Assembly: GCF_901933205.1 (NCBI RefSeq)
Contig: NC_044572.1
Location: 76,629,465-76,693,464 of the forward strand
Source of the DNA: Camarhynchus parvulus
Lineage: Eukaryota > Chordata > Aves > Passeriformes > Thraupidae
Direction: 5' to 3'
DNA length: 64,000 bases
Shown: piece by piece, positions 34,969-47,254 of the stretch
How positions within the stretch are numbered: position 1 is the stretch's first letter
Layout of the letters: every line of letters begins with the position of its first letter
The notes under the pieces: model-generated
Seen by the model: only the letters and a program-made list of their open reading frames with translations
Database searches by the model: none
Told to the model about the DNA's origin: nothing
Translations under genes and position numbers: made by a program

Positions 34969-37900
34969 CAGTTACAGAGTGCACCACATTTTTAAGTCCT
35001 GAAAACATTCAACATTTCTGTCACAGTGTTGTTATTTATTCAAAAACCTTCCAAGCATACAGTTACAGATATATTCATGCTTGGTTTTTTCCTGCTGAGA
35101 TGCTGGTTTATGATGTGTAGATGGCCATTTATTCAGAATGAGCTGAAATAGGAATATCTTCTAGTTGTCAATTGTGCAGTTGTTAAATATGGTTGGCCAT
35201 GACTTGACATTTAGGCATTTTATATTGACATCAAATTTTAAATCAGATGAAATAAAGATGTTATAAGTTGTTACAGAAGATTTAAAGAGAATCTTAACTC
35301 AAAGGAAAAACTTAGGGACATAGTCATAATTTCTTTTTTCTCCTCCACTCATTTCTAAATAGTCAAGGGATAAGACATTTTACTCCATCTTTGATAGGCC
35401 TTATTTCTAAATTAACTTATTTAATATATCTAGTGATGATACACACGAGTACCTTAATAGGATGTGGAACTGAGTTTTAGAATGTCATAATTCAGGAATG
35501 TCAGGAGGAGACCACTGATGCTGGTTACTGAAGAATGTTTCAATTAAAAATTAAGAAAACATTAATTACCCAAGTTTTCACTTTGTATCCTTTGCATAGA
35601 ATACATGCTTCAGGAACAAACATTGACAAAATAATCTGGAAAGAATACAACTTGTCGCCAAACTTAATTTTTTTGGGGAAGAAATATTAAGGGTAGTAGG
35701 AGAAAACTGAAGACAATAAATATTTTCAAACATATTCTGAAAACAATAATATACAAATATTTAGAAAACAACATAATTTGTGAAGGCTTTACATATAACG
35801 TGCTAAATTAATCTGTTAGAGCTTTAGAATTAAGCATTGGCTGAAAAAACCAAATCTTTATCAGCAAACCGTGTTAGGTATAGAGCATAAAACTGTCAGT
35901 GGTCAAAGCTGCCCAGCAGCCTGAACTTGGAGAATTAATGCTTGTTTCTGAAAATACTTTTTTGTCAACACCCAATAAACTCTTCAAGATTATTTACTCC
36001 ATTCATATCCAAAGAAGAACTCAGGGTCCAGACTTGAGCATTGTTGGACCATTTCATTCTACATCTATATTTATATAAAGATATAGGATATTATAAGAGC
36101 ATTTTTCACCTTGTACATCTTCATCTCTAATTGGATATAGTTATTTTGTTTATTTGTCTATCACAGCAGCATTAAATGTAAAACTCCATATTACTTCACT
36201 AGTAACAATTAAATGTATTTAGACTTTGTGTTGAACATTCCTGCCTTTGCTTGGGGAAAATGTCAAGCCACAAAATTTCTTGTATCTCCTTTTGTCGGGG
36301 TCTGTAATAACAATAAAAAAGAAAAACCTACTAGAATAAATTTAAACTCACTTTTTGGTTAACACAAAACCTTCAGTTATAAAGATCTAGAGTTGAAAAT
36401 TAAAGAAAAGCACTGAACATAGTACATGGCATAGGATGACTGTAAATTAGCGTTCTGGTGTAGTTGCAAAGACAAATATAATCCTAATATTAGGATAAAT
36501 ATTTTCATCAGAGAGCAAGAATTACTAAGTGCAGGGAGTCTTAGAGAGTTTTATTTGGAATATCAGGTCCAACTGTGGGTATGCACGTTCATCAAAGAGA
36601 AATATGGAGAATGGAAATCTTATCCTGTAAGTGAAGACCAGAAGAAGAGGACTGTTTTCACCTGGAGAAACAAAAGGTGACAGGAAAGAATTACTACAGA
36701 GAAATGTGGCAGAAATAGGTCTAAGCACAGAAGGAATATACGCAAACTCTAACCTAGAAAGGCAGGAGTAAAAGACACGCAAAAAGCTGATTGCTCCTTG
36801 GAATTTTCTAAGTTTAAGAAGTGGGCTAAATGACATATTGCTGGAAAACTAGAAACAAAAGATCACTTCCACTTCATATGCACTAATAATCCCTATTCTG
36901 AACTGCCAGAGAAATAGAGTAGAATAATAATTTTAAAAGAAATAAAAATCATAAGCTGTCTTCTGTAAGTGGCATGCAAAGGCTTAGAAAGGCTGACTAA
37001 TTTAGGATTATAGAGGAATTAAATCTATTTTGATCACAAAAGACTACATATTAAATATCTACTTAATATACAATGACTGAGAACTTTCCTGACTTTTACA
37101 TCAAAATGTCTGCTAAGCAGTCCCAGTGGTGCCCAAAAAATACAGAATTCTGCAGAACAGCTTCTCAGCCATTTCTTGCAGGTCAGGGGTAAGAAAATTT
37201 AGTATATTTCTTTCACTCCGTATAACAATACCTATGTGTTGATTTCAGATATATCTCCTTAAAAAAAAAAAAAAAAGAGAAATCAGGACCTGAATAACCT
37301 CAAATATTTTTCTGCCTCTTTTTTTTTTTTCACATGCAGTGATGTCAAAGCACAATAAATTAGCATAGATCTATAAGAAAAATCTAAGTCTAAAACATTC
37401 CAATTCTTTACAATTATTTTAAATATTTTCTCTGATCTTCATCTGAATACATACTCTGAACTAACTATGCCCGGACTTCAGACCCCAAATTACTTATAAA
37501 AAATATATTTTTGCAATAGCACCAAAGAATTTAGTTTTTTCTGCCCTGTTTTTATGGTATTCTTTCTATTGCTAGATTATTATATTTTCTGTACTAATTC
37601 CTTAAAATTAAAATGCATATTCAACTATTCTTTTCCTACTGTGCCCCTCTAACTACTAAAGGTTTAAATACTTGCCATAAATGCTTCCCAAGATATGAGA
37701 AGTAGATTTATACCCTAAAGGATTTATTATTTATCAGAAAAATGACACATCTTGTCTAAGTGAACTTTAAGATTTCTATTATTCATACTAATAAATTAAA
37801 AGTGTGCTAAATCACTGTCATTCTTTAAAAATACACAATTTTTTTTTCTTTTGGTAATTCTGACAGAAATGCATGCACTTCTCTGCTGATGTTCTATTTG

Positions 37901-38296
37901 AAAGAATTAAATGCAAGTATGTTTACAACATTTTGATACTCATTGCACTCTACAGTAAAAATCTAAAGTCTACTGATTAAAATCTACTAAAAATGTCTAA
38001 ATCTAATGTCTAAATGTACTTAAATGTCTAAAATCTAGTGATTTTACTTAAAACTAAAAATATTTTCAAACAACTCTGGGTATAATTGTTTTTAATTCCA
38101 TGTAAACAAAACTTCATGTAAGTTGTTTGGTAGCATTTGTCTAGAAATTTTAATTAGGAAAGACCAAATGGTTCATTTGATGTTCAAACCTGATTTCCAG
38201 CATTAATGGATAGATGAATAGCTATTAATACATTATCAAAGAATATAAAAACTGTATGAGGTTTTTACTAAAAATAATGTGCCCTTTTGATGATTT
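34969..38296. other. Gene-free AT-rich stretch
   Basis: AT-rich DNA with a long A-run near 37261-37276 and a T-run near 37319-37330. A degenerate repetition of an 'aatgtctaaat'-like word lies at about 37980-38040. The frame at 36525-36836 has no recognised domain. Confidence 0.5.
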
Positions 38297-38302
38297 CTTT
38301 TG
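38297..38302. repeat. Target-site duplication, left copy (CTTTTG)
   Basis: Six bases directly before the LTR start, matching 38893-38898. Confidence 0.8.
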
Positions 38303-38892
38303 TGTGGAAACCCAGGGCACAGGGAATATTTCTCTGTCTGCTGTGGGGTGCCCTGACCCCCAGGAGAGCACTGACTTTGACCCTCATTCATGTAGAACAT
38401 TTCCTAGACTTCAAGATAGACTAGAATCCACAAAAGTGTGAAATAAATTATAGAGAGTAGTGTAGGTGTATCACTTGGTGAGAAATTTAGGTTTTGGGAT
38501 TTTTAGTATGTTCTGGATGAAAACAAAATGGAGGGCACAGGATGTTGTCCTGGGTTTCTTCTTCCTGCTTCTTCTTCCTTCTTCTTCATGGGTTTGAGTG
38601 GCATTTTGTAATTGGGCAGAAAAGTCCACATTGTGGGCTCTGTGGGATCAGTTATTGGGTTAAAAGGGGAAATTATCTAGGTGTCAGTTCTTAATTGGAT
38701 AATTTTGTCTTAAAAGACCTTGTAACAAGAGATAGTTAGCCATTTTATGCTTTCTAATGCAAAGCTGCCAAACTCACAGTAGTGAGACTGTTTTACTGAT
38801 AAGAAATAATAAACACTTGAGTCCAAACATGAACTACTGTCTCAAGTGCCTTCAATCCAGACCCAGGGAAACTGACGACTGGTACCGCTACA
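38303..38892 (+). mobile_element. Solo LTR of an avian endogenous retrovirus
   Basis: A 590-bp element starting TGTGGAAACCC and ending GGTACCGCTACA, so it has TGT...ACA termini. Perfect 6-bp duplications (CTTTTG) flank it. An AATAAA signal lies at 38808-38813, 79 bases before the end, as expected for R/U5 in forward orientation. A CTT-rich stretch lies near 38557-38588. No gag, pol or primer-binding site follows, so LTR-LTR recombination removed the body. A 6-bp duplication is typical of beta- and alpha-like (ERVK-type) elements. Internal sequence looks like an LTR common in songbirds, from recognition only. Confidence 0.88.
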
Positions 38893-38898
38893 CTTTTG
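38893..38898. repeat. Target-site duplication, right copy (CTTTTG)
   Basis: An exact match to the six bases left of the solo LTR. Confidence 0.8.
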
Positions 38899-41714
38899 CT
38901 CAGAGGCAGAGATCAAAATAGTCCACTTTTAATCAGAGGTCAAATAGAAAAAGAAAAGGAAAAACAATCTCTGGTTTCCAAGACATAGAGCCAGTAAGGA
39001 GCTTCATGTGGAAACTTAAGTGAAGGGAAAGACGTTTCCAACAAAAGGATCTAACGAATTAATACAGAGATACCAAAGGCAGATTTAAATAGTTATGTTA
39101 ACCTCTTCTCATAAAATCCTGAATCTGGCAGTGACTGTTACAAATTTTTCTACTGCTGCAGACTTTTGAAATAAGTCTAGAAATTTAAACTTTTCAAATA
39201 TGTTCAGTTTCAAACAGGAATTAGTATTTGACATTTTTATATCATGCATTATGTGGAGGTAAAACCAGATCACTAATATTGTTCTTTCTGACTTCATAAG
39301 CTCCAAATTCCTTGTTTGGGCACAGAAAGCATCCTGGGCAAGAGAACATTCTTCATTTTGCAGAGATATTCTGCCATCTCTCCGATTGATTCTTAATCCA
39401 TGGCAGTTCTCCATTTGTATTTAAGGCACTTTCACTGTCAAGATTTTGATTTCTGCTAATTAGTCTTGTGATTAGGAGACTGCAATTCAATACTGTCATC
39501 AAAGAGTATTTTCAGTTTATGGTTTTTCTCATTTTTCCCTTCAATGAAGTGGTTTTCATTGTCCTCTTCATGCATCCTGACAAGCAGCATGTATCACAAA
39601 GAAATGGCACTGCAGAGCCCACTTTTAAGAGCAATAGGGAATTTTCAGCACATTTTGCAAGATTGTTGTTTACGGAATAGCTCCAACATAACACTTTGTC
39701 AGCACATCACATATCTGGGGGTGTATCATGACTATAAATCCTGAACAAAAATTTTGTTGCAGAGGACACCAACGTGTACCAGGGAATGTAGATTTCAAGT
39801 GGCAGCTGATAAAGGCCACATTACTTTTCACTGCTTGAAGTCCAAGTTTTCCTGGTGAAGAATTGGTATTAAGCAAGACCAAATATCTTTGGCGTGGCTA
39901 CCTTCCATGCACAGATTTGCTCATGTAAAATCATTAGACTCTAACTAGTTGTGTGACTTATTAAAAGACTGCAGACAAATATACTTCACAGAATGTCTGC
40001 TTTGGGGAAATGTATGTATTGAATAATTTTAAAGAATGTTGCATTGTATTGGCAACTCTTTGCGAGAGAATTATCTGCTACAATAGTCACAATCAATGTT
40101 CACAAACTCTTGATCCAATTTTAAAGTAAAATCCATGCTGAATGCTCAGTTTTAATAGATTTTTACTAAATTAGTAATGCAAAATAAAATTTTAACTTGA
40201 GAAATATTATCTTTGCAAGAAACCTAAGATCCCTCAGTGACTAATCTAGTTTTGCTATGTTGCTGCAATTATAATCAAATTTTAAAAATTCCTCTGGCAC
40301 AAATATCTGAAAAGCATTTTTTTTCCAAACTAATTTCTTCTTGGGGAATCGGGATCTGTTTCTGCTTTACCAGACATGAATGTCACAGTGCAACTATCTC
40401 AATGCAGTATTTTCCTTCAAATCAGCTGGTAGTCAAAAGGATATATAACTGACTAAACATTGTTCTCTTTCTTCCTCTCATCTTTAAAGTTTTCTATTCT
40501 GTACTGATGTGAAATGTTAACTAGCATTAGCTTCATTACGGGCTCTTTTATGTTCTTTCCTGGTAGAATGGGAAGCTCTTAAATGATTTTTTTTTCCTCC
40601 ATGGAAGTACTGACTATCATCAAATAACCCACTAGTCATAGTAAACATGTCCACTTAATTTTTAAAGACTGAATTATAAGACAAATTTCCTAAATCTTTA
40701 GCTGTTTTCATGAACTTTCCATAATGAACTTATTTTTCAGCCATCCTTCCAAGACAGAAAAATTAAATGAATCCCAAACACAAAAAGTTGTTATTCCCTC
40801 CATTTCATGCATTTAATAAGCTAGGACTGTTTTTTGTTTAAAAGTACATATTTTAAAACAGATGACTTTCCACCAAAAATGCTGTCCATATAACAGAATT
40901 CCCACTTTTCAGGAATAGAAAAGCAAATACTCTCTTCATAGAGCTACAAGAACTATACAAGAAAAGCTTAAACAGTAATTTTTCCAGCAGTAGCTCAAAA
41001 ACCTGAGTCTTGTTTTGGTTTTTATTTATTGCCTGGCCATGGTTTGGTATTTGGTGGTTTTCGTTTTTTTTTTTTTGGTTTGGGGGTATTTTTCCCTCTT
41101 CCCCTGGGATTCCAGCCTCACTGAAACTAATATAATTTCCTTGGTGTATTTGTATTAAGAGAAAGACACCTCTAAAAGCACTGGGTACCCTTTCTTCAGT
41201 ACAGAAAATGTTCTGCTTTCTTCCCAGGTGAAGGTTACCATTTAATTGTTTCCTAAAAAGCTGCTTAATTTGAAAAAAAATCCATTAATTCATCACTAGT
41301 CATAATCATCCCACAAGAGAGACAGTAAGGCAAATGATTCAATTGACATAATAAGCAAGAAATGTGTTATCTTTAACTTTTACCAGTGCAACGTGCAGCA
41401 GAAAAGCATTACAGAATGGAATATTGACACTGGGAGCCTGTTGCCTTGAAACAGTGAGTTGGATACAGCTGCTGCTGAAATGGTCATCAAACACCCCAAG
41501 ATGTTATTTTGACATTTCATTCCTTGTTTTTTCTGCACGTCATTTGTCTTTATTCTCCCTTCCTCAGAAAACACATTTTCTGAAGGGTCTTTGCTTTACT
41601 TTTATGTTACTTTAACTTTTAGGTTACTTTACAGTTCCCTGAGTTTAGGTCAACAGAACACTGTGCACATAGCTTCCAAACAGCCAGAAGCACGTCATGA
41701 ATACCACTGTATGT
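38899..41714. other. Gene-free AT-rich stretch
   Basis: No gene recognised. Several overlapping small frames on both strands lie at 39468-39882 and have no domain. A TGGTTTT/TTTTGGTTTGG-rich tract occurs near 41015-41085. Confidence 0.5.
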
Positions 41715-42066
41715 TCAGAATTCCCCCAACAAGGCTGCCAGCAGCAGCTTTACCGGGAGCACGCTCGGTCCCAGCGGCCGCAGGGCCAGCCCAGCCCGGC
41801 CGGGCTCTCTCCCAGGCCTCAGGGCCATCCCTGCCGGCTCTCTCCTGCCCCCGGCCCTGCTCCCGCTGTCCCCTCGGGGCTCGCAGGGCTGTTTCTCGCT
41901 CGCTTCCCCTGGCTCAGCCCTGGCTCTGGGCAGCGTTTTGCCCTCCCTTGCCCAGGCTTTCCCCGGGGCTGAGGGGCTCAGCCGTGCCCTGCGCTGGGGC
42001 CGCTGCAGCCGCTGGCACCGCCTGGGGCCGGCCCGGGCAGCCCCGGCAGAGCCCAATCTGCTGCCA
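41715..42066. other. Isolated GC-rich, CpG-containing block
   Basis: About 350 bp that is strongly G+C-rich with frequent CCGG, GCCGGG and CGCTG words, bounded sharply by AT-rich DNA. Long open frames exist on both strands at once (41591-42085 plus, 41715-42056 minus). That is expected from GC-rich low-complexity DNA and argues against either being a real gene. The possibilities are a CpG-island promoter or first exon of an unannotated transcript, or a GC-rich piece of a transposable element. No TATA box or clear splice donor decides between them. Confidence 0.55.
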
Positions 42067-44234
42067 AAACTTGTGCCTAATATAGGGGAAAATGCCGACT
42101 TCCAAAGATTTTATGATTATTTAAGTACACTGCTATTCTGCCTGCAACAAGAAATATCAAAGTGCCTGTGATTTTGACTGTGTTTGTTCTTTGCTTTACT
42201 TCATCTCAAACAAATTTTACATGGGTCTAAAGTGAAGTTTGAACTTTTCCAGGATATGTCAAGGATTAGGTAAACTCAAGAATTAGGTAAAATTCAGTCA
42301 AGGATTGAGACTGTAAAGAAATAACCCTTAAATAACAATCTATTACATATGTGACAGTAAATATCTTCTAAGGCTCTTTTAAAAATAGAGGTCTCTTGGT
42401 CCTGAACTAACAGCCAAGCCAACATCCTGTCCATCTTAATATATTAACAGCCTGCCATAAAGAAATTAAAATAACTTATAGAATCACATATAGATTTGTG
42501 GGTTTGTGCCTTCACAAAATTTCTTGAAGCAAGTGAGTTTGCTTTACCAACAGAATACTCAAAAGAAACACTCAGGAAGTATACAGGAAGAATTCCCTTG
42601 GATACCAGATGCACTCTCACCTGCTTCCTAGCCCAGTGGAAGGATCACTGATGTGTTCTCTTCTTTCATTTCATGTCTTTTCTACTATCTTGCAGAAAAC
42701 AAGAGTTTGCCCCCAAGAGTCTGTCTAAAGAACAGAAATGGCAAATGGAGACAATGTTAGAACTTGACTTTGAACATTTTAGTTTAATACTTCCTGGTCT
42801 TTATTTTTAAACAAACCACCATCAGCTGAGTTCTGATGTTAATATGATGAGAATACAGATGAATAAGATATTTTTCCACATTAGAGAATTCCAAATTTCA
42901 TATTTTAATCTACTTCACTCCTACACATTAATTGTCATACATTTAATATACACTTAACACCTACCATATTATCATTATAGACACCTACTCAGCTAATCAA
43001 GGAGTTCAAAAATTTCCCATTGCTTGGGGGAAAAATTAAGCATATCACCATTATCTAAAGCAAAACTACAGAAACCACTCAAATATGCTCTGCTTACTAT
43101 GGTAACAAATCAAATTCCATAGTTCAATTGGAATTTAAATTATTTAAGTTTAGAGCCCTTGCCTAATATTTATGGCCAAAGTGGTTTAAATTATAAATGA
43201 CAAGATTTCAAAGTTTTTATTCTTCTAATTTGAATTTTGAACATCTCTCAGGAGAAGCATTCATTATCACTGTATCAAAAGTATCATGATTGCAAAAGAA
43301 GAAAATGTTTCCTGCCATGCCATTAGAACTTGACAGTACTCAAAGCTTTTAATTCAATACTTCAGTTTTTGTAAGGGCAGAGGACACACATAAAGCATCA
43401 ATTGCATAGCAAAGTGCATTTCAGACACTACAACAGAAGAAAAAAAATATCCAGCATCAGTTACGAGCAAAGTTGGTTACAAAAAAATGTCTGTAAACCT
43501 AAAAAATTAAAATCTTAAATTTTCCACCGTTTTCATTATAAACTTTTATTTTATTTCAATTTCATGGTAGTTCCCTTGCCTTGTTCCTTTTACTTTCAAA
43601 AACAGCACAATATTAAAGAAAAACTACCATTCATCATTACTAATCCACTTAGCCTTCCTTCTTAGAGGCACTTTTCTCCCTTCCTCCTCTTAAAAAACCC
43701 TGCAAATCCAGATTTGGTAGAAAGGCACATTAAAATACAAACTGTCCATGGTGATTTATTGAGGTGAAAAAAGAGAAGGGAAAAATAATGTTAAAGCCTC
43801 AGTTGATTAAATAAATCTTAAATAAATATTTGAACCTAACGTTCAGGTTTCTTGAAAATAACACCAGGATCTGTATTTCCATACCAAAATAAACTACATG
43901 CATACAAATGCTGTACTGAAAGCTTTTGCCCAAAACTATAATATTGTTTACAGTATTTGAAATAAAATATCAAACATGAATTCTCCATTATTTAGGTCAA
44001 TATCATATTATATTTTAGATTTCCAATTAAAACATAGATTCAAAATTTGTTTAATAATGGATTTGCTGTAAGCTGTCTCAGACTTCTCATTTTCAGAAAA
44101 TATATAGTCTTGAAAAGACATTAAATTGTATTTCCTCTTCTTAATTAATTCTGAAACTGACATCCCTATAACAGGAACCAGACAAACAACAAAATGTGCC
44201 TACTGTAGTAAGAAATGTAATCTCACTTTCTGCT
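42067..44234. other. Gene-free AT-rich stretch
   Basis: AT-rich DNA. Nothing recognised. Confidence 0.5.
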
Positions 44235-44420
44235 ACAGAAACACACAATGGTTGATGTCGGAAGGGACCTCTGGAGATCATTCAGTCAAATCCTGCTAGC
44301 GAGAAGTTGATCATTCAGAGCAGGTTGACCAGCACCATGTTCACTCAGGCTATGAATATATCCAAGGATGGAGATCCCAAAACCTTCCTGAGAAAGCTGT
44401 ACCACTATTTGACCAGGGTT
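44235..44420 (-). mobile_element. CR1 LINE, 3' end, reverse orientation
   Basis: It begins with ACAGAAACACACAATGGTTG and continues with GGAAGGGACCTCTGGAGATC. Then come GAGCAGGTTGACCAGCACCA and GGATGGAGATCCCAAAACCT. These are the reverse complement of the standard CR1 3' end. Short and 5'-truncated. Confidence 0.9.
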
Positions 44421-44659
44421 GTTTGGTTTTTTTTTCTTCTTATGTTTTAATAGGATTTCGTGCAAGATGGCAAAGCTTCTGTTAGTTAATACTGTCACCT
44501 CTGTTAGCTTCCTTTTTTTATTAATTTTAAAATATTTTTCCCAAGAATTCCTTATGCAGACATACTCCATGTCATACACACAAAGAATAATTTATTTACA
44601 TTGTTAAGCACATAAAATATTATCCAAAGATCTTCTATAAAAACACTATTTAAAACTCT

Positions 44660-44829
44660 TATTTGGTCTTGCTATTATTATTGCTGCTCCTGATTTTGAT
44701 ATTTTTATTGTCAACCTATGTGTTTTACCTTTTTCTGAGTCTCTTCCCCATCCCAGCATGGGTGAAGATGGGGGAACTGAACAAGCAGCTGAGGGGTACT
44801 TAACTTCCAGCTAGAGTTCAATGACAACA
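44660..44829 (+). mobile_element. Fragment of an LTR 3' end
   Basis: The order of words (a CTTTTTCTGAGTCTCTTCCCC block, CCATCCCAGCATGG, GAACAAGCAGCTGAGGGG, ending GACAACA) parallels the last 120 bases of the long LTR at 53196-54170. That element has CCCATTCTCTCCCACATCC, GAGCAAGCAGCTGTGTGGG and CCACAACA. Probably a truncated relative. The left limit is a guess. Confidence 0.45.
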
Positions 44830-45479
44830 CATGCAAAATAAACTTCTCAGACCTCTATAGAGAATCTTATTTTTGTACCTTAAAACAGTAAGACTAAAGT
44901 AACTATGGAGAGTGGAGAGATTAGAGTTGTGGATTGGTCACGGTTCTTACACCTTCCTGGAATAAAATGTCAGAAGCCATCTAAAGTTTCTTTTATTTCT
45001 GGGCAAGTTCACACACTTTCCAGTTGCCACATGAGACAAAAGATGAGTAATTACTAGGGAAGCATACCAAATAACCTGGAAGAGTAGTAAAAAGTCCCAG
45101 TATAAAAGCTGCTGTGTAAGAAGAAAATACATACCAGAAATGGACTTTCTGTATTTGTTCTTGTTGAGCTTTTCCTTATGTGCAGGGGCAGAATAGAAGA
45201 TGAAGTGGTGGCAGGAGAGGTGGTGGAAGAAATCAATAAAAGGAAACAAACTGCCAAACAGGTGGTAATCACCTAGGGATCTTAAAAATGAAATAGCTTA
45301 ACAGCTAACCTCTTCCCTTTCAGAGCACAGAACTGGAAAATAGTCAAAGAGACTCAAGAAACTCTAGGTTTCTAAGCCTGACATTCTCAGTGGGAAAATC
45401 ATAATAGAAGGCATAAATGAAAAGACCAGAAGTCTGGACACCTGACTAAAAATTGTATTTTGGGATGAGAACATGAGTT
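44830..45479. other. Short unassigned stretch
   Basis: Overlapping minus-strand frames at 44947-45249 and 45054-45272 share DNA in two frames and show no domain. No repeat recognised. Confidence 0.45.
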
Positions 45480-46215
45480 TTTGTAAAAAAGGATAATAAT
45501 ATTAATTTGTCACAGAATCACTGGATTCCTCTGCAAATTTCAGCAGGTCTAGGAATAATGAAGATCAAAATTATGAGAGGCAGACTGAATTTATGAGACT
45601 GTACTTGAAAGCTTTCATTGAATGTTCTTTAGGAAGTAAAGGGCCTCTGGCCTGCGAAGAAAGGATCCTGCATGGATAAGTAATTGGTGAAAAGACAGAA
45701 AGTGAGAGTAAACTGTCTGTTTCACCATAGAGAGGGTCACCAGTACAGTTACGAATTTATGCTAGGATCAGTGCTGTCATATAGACTGTAAAGAAACTGA
45801 GAAAGAGGAAGATCACGACTGCTGATAAAGTACTTCAAAAGAGGGACAATACAAGTCATCCCTGAAGAACTGAAAAGAACTTCTGTAGGATTCAGTAAAA
45901 CGTTAAATGTCTAAATGTGAAAGAAATATTCACACCCCAAAACACCAAGTCATGTTACCCTGAAATAAGATTATGATCTCTTAGATAGCCCTTGATATTC
46001 ATGGAAATATCAACTCAGGATCCAGCAGTGGTCTAAGAAGCAAATCAGGTTTTAGGGACAATTAGGAAGGAACTTTGTAAGAGATAGAACATCATTATGC
46101 ACTTGCTTAAATTTCCAGTGGCTGCAATCTCTAATCCGTGAATATTCTCTTCCCAACCTTCAAAAGGATGCAGTAGAGCGGATAAATCTTAGAGAAGAAT
46201 TGAAAAAGATAGCCA
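45480..46215 (+). mobile_element. Ancient, highly diverged CR1/L3-like LINE remnant
   Basis: Weak but ordered matches to the 3' coding part of old CR1/L3-type LINEs. They are 'gagagggtcaccagtacagtt' and 'aggatcagtgctgtcatatag' near 45730-45785, then 'tttatgctaggatcag', then 'atcaactcaggatccagcagtggtctaag' near 46009, then 'gacaattaggaaggaac' near 46058, then 'aaaaggatgcagtagag' near 46163. Many substitutions and indels; no open frame survives. It is much older than the other CR1 copies here. The left border is uncertain. Confidence 0.6.
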
Positions 46216-46422
46216 AAGAGGTTCTGTTGATGCCTAAAGATTTCAGCTTTTATATATTTTTCATATATTTGTAGCTTTGTAGATTATTAATACGGGGTTA
46301 TATAGCTGCTGGTATTTTTCCTATCCTTTCTCTTAGATTTTAGAATAATAAGTTAACCTTCTAACACATTCCTGAAATACTGTTTAGTCTTATTTTCAAG
46401 AAGAGAACCTACAAGAAGAACA

Positions 46423-46724
46423 TGTTGTTTCCTAGTCAGAGTCTGAGAAGACACAAGAAATGTGGCAAAGAAGCCCTGGACCAACTCCAGCGGGGCAGTA
46501 CCCAGGGGAAAATTACATAACCAAGTGCTGTTCTAATTGGACAATATTTGTTAAATATGCCAATTTGTTAAACTTATAAAGACTGTAGAAATCCAGTGTC
46601 ATGTGTGCCCACAGACCATAACTAGGGAGGCACCTGCGGGCTTCAAATAAATAACTGCTTTTTTATCTTCCCATTTTAATACTGTTGCAAGAGTTTTTGT
46701 CTTTTGATATCAGCAACACTGTAC
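46423..46724 (+). mobile_element. LTR-like remnant (possible solo LTR)
   Basis: A stretch with the signal order of a short LTR. It has a TG start near 46423, a TATA box (TATAAA) at 46575-46580 and an AATAAA at 46646-46651, 71 bases downstream. A T-rich U5-like tail ends in CA at 46718 or 46724. The GGCACCTGCGGGCTTC block before AATAAA resembles an R region. I find no target duplication, so ends are uncertain. No retroviral genes follow. Confidence 0.45.
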
Positions 46725-47205
46725 ATTCAAAAATAAAATCATCGAAGCTTCCTCAGCCTAGAAAAAGACAGCTGACTGAGGAGATAGGACAGATATTCAC
46801 ATTCAGGCGCCGTAATTTAATTGCTTCACATATTGTTTATTCAACGGTATCCTAATGTCACAGTCAAATATTTAAATGAGGCTATTGCTAGAAGATGAGT
46901 GGAAGAAGTATTTCCAAATAAAAATTGTGTGGAAAAGCATTCCCTTGTTACCTGTCGTCACCACCAAGTATAAAAGGTTAGTTTTTGAACATGCAATTGT
47001 CAAACACATCAATGAACAGCTCAAAACAGACTTCTGCCTTAAAACCAGTTTGGTTGGCTGGTCAGTTACTAGTCTAAATTGTGTATGACAGATGTCCAAA
47101 TTCAATGATTCACACTTGAATTTAAAATAAAAATTGAAAAACAAAATTGGAAACCCCCAGAATAATGTGGAGCCATCAAAAAAATCCTGTTGTATTGCAT
47201 TCAAC
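46725..47205. other. Short unassigned stretch
   Basis: The frames at 46872-47207 minus and 46876-47088 plus overlap on opposite strands without a domain. Nothing recognised. Confidence 0.45.
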
Positions 47206-47254
47206 ATAATAATAAAATAAATAAATAATAAATGAATGAATAAATAAATAAAAA
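47206..47254. repeat. (AATA)n / (AATG)n microsatellite
   Basis: An imperfect array of AATA and AATAAATG units followed by an A-rich end. Confidence 0.9.

Noticed and set aside
41591..42085. 164-codon plus-strand frame, and minus-strand frames in the same block
   Set aside because: Open on both strands at once in GC-rich low-complexity DNA; no domain, no conserved start context. Kept only as a GC-rich block.
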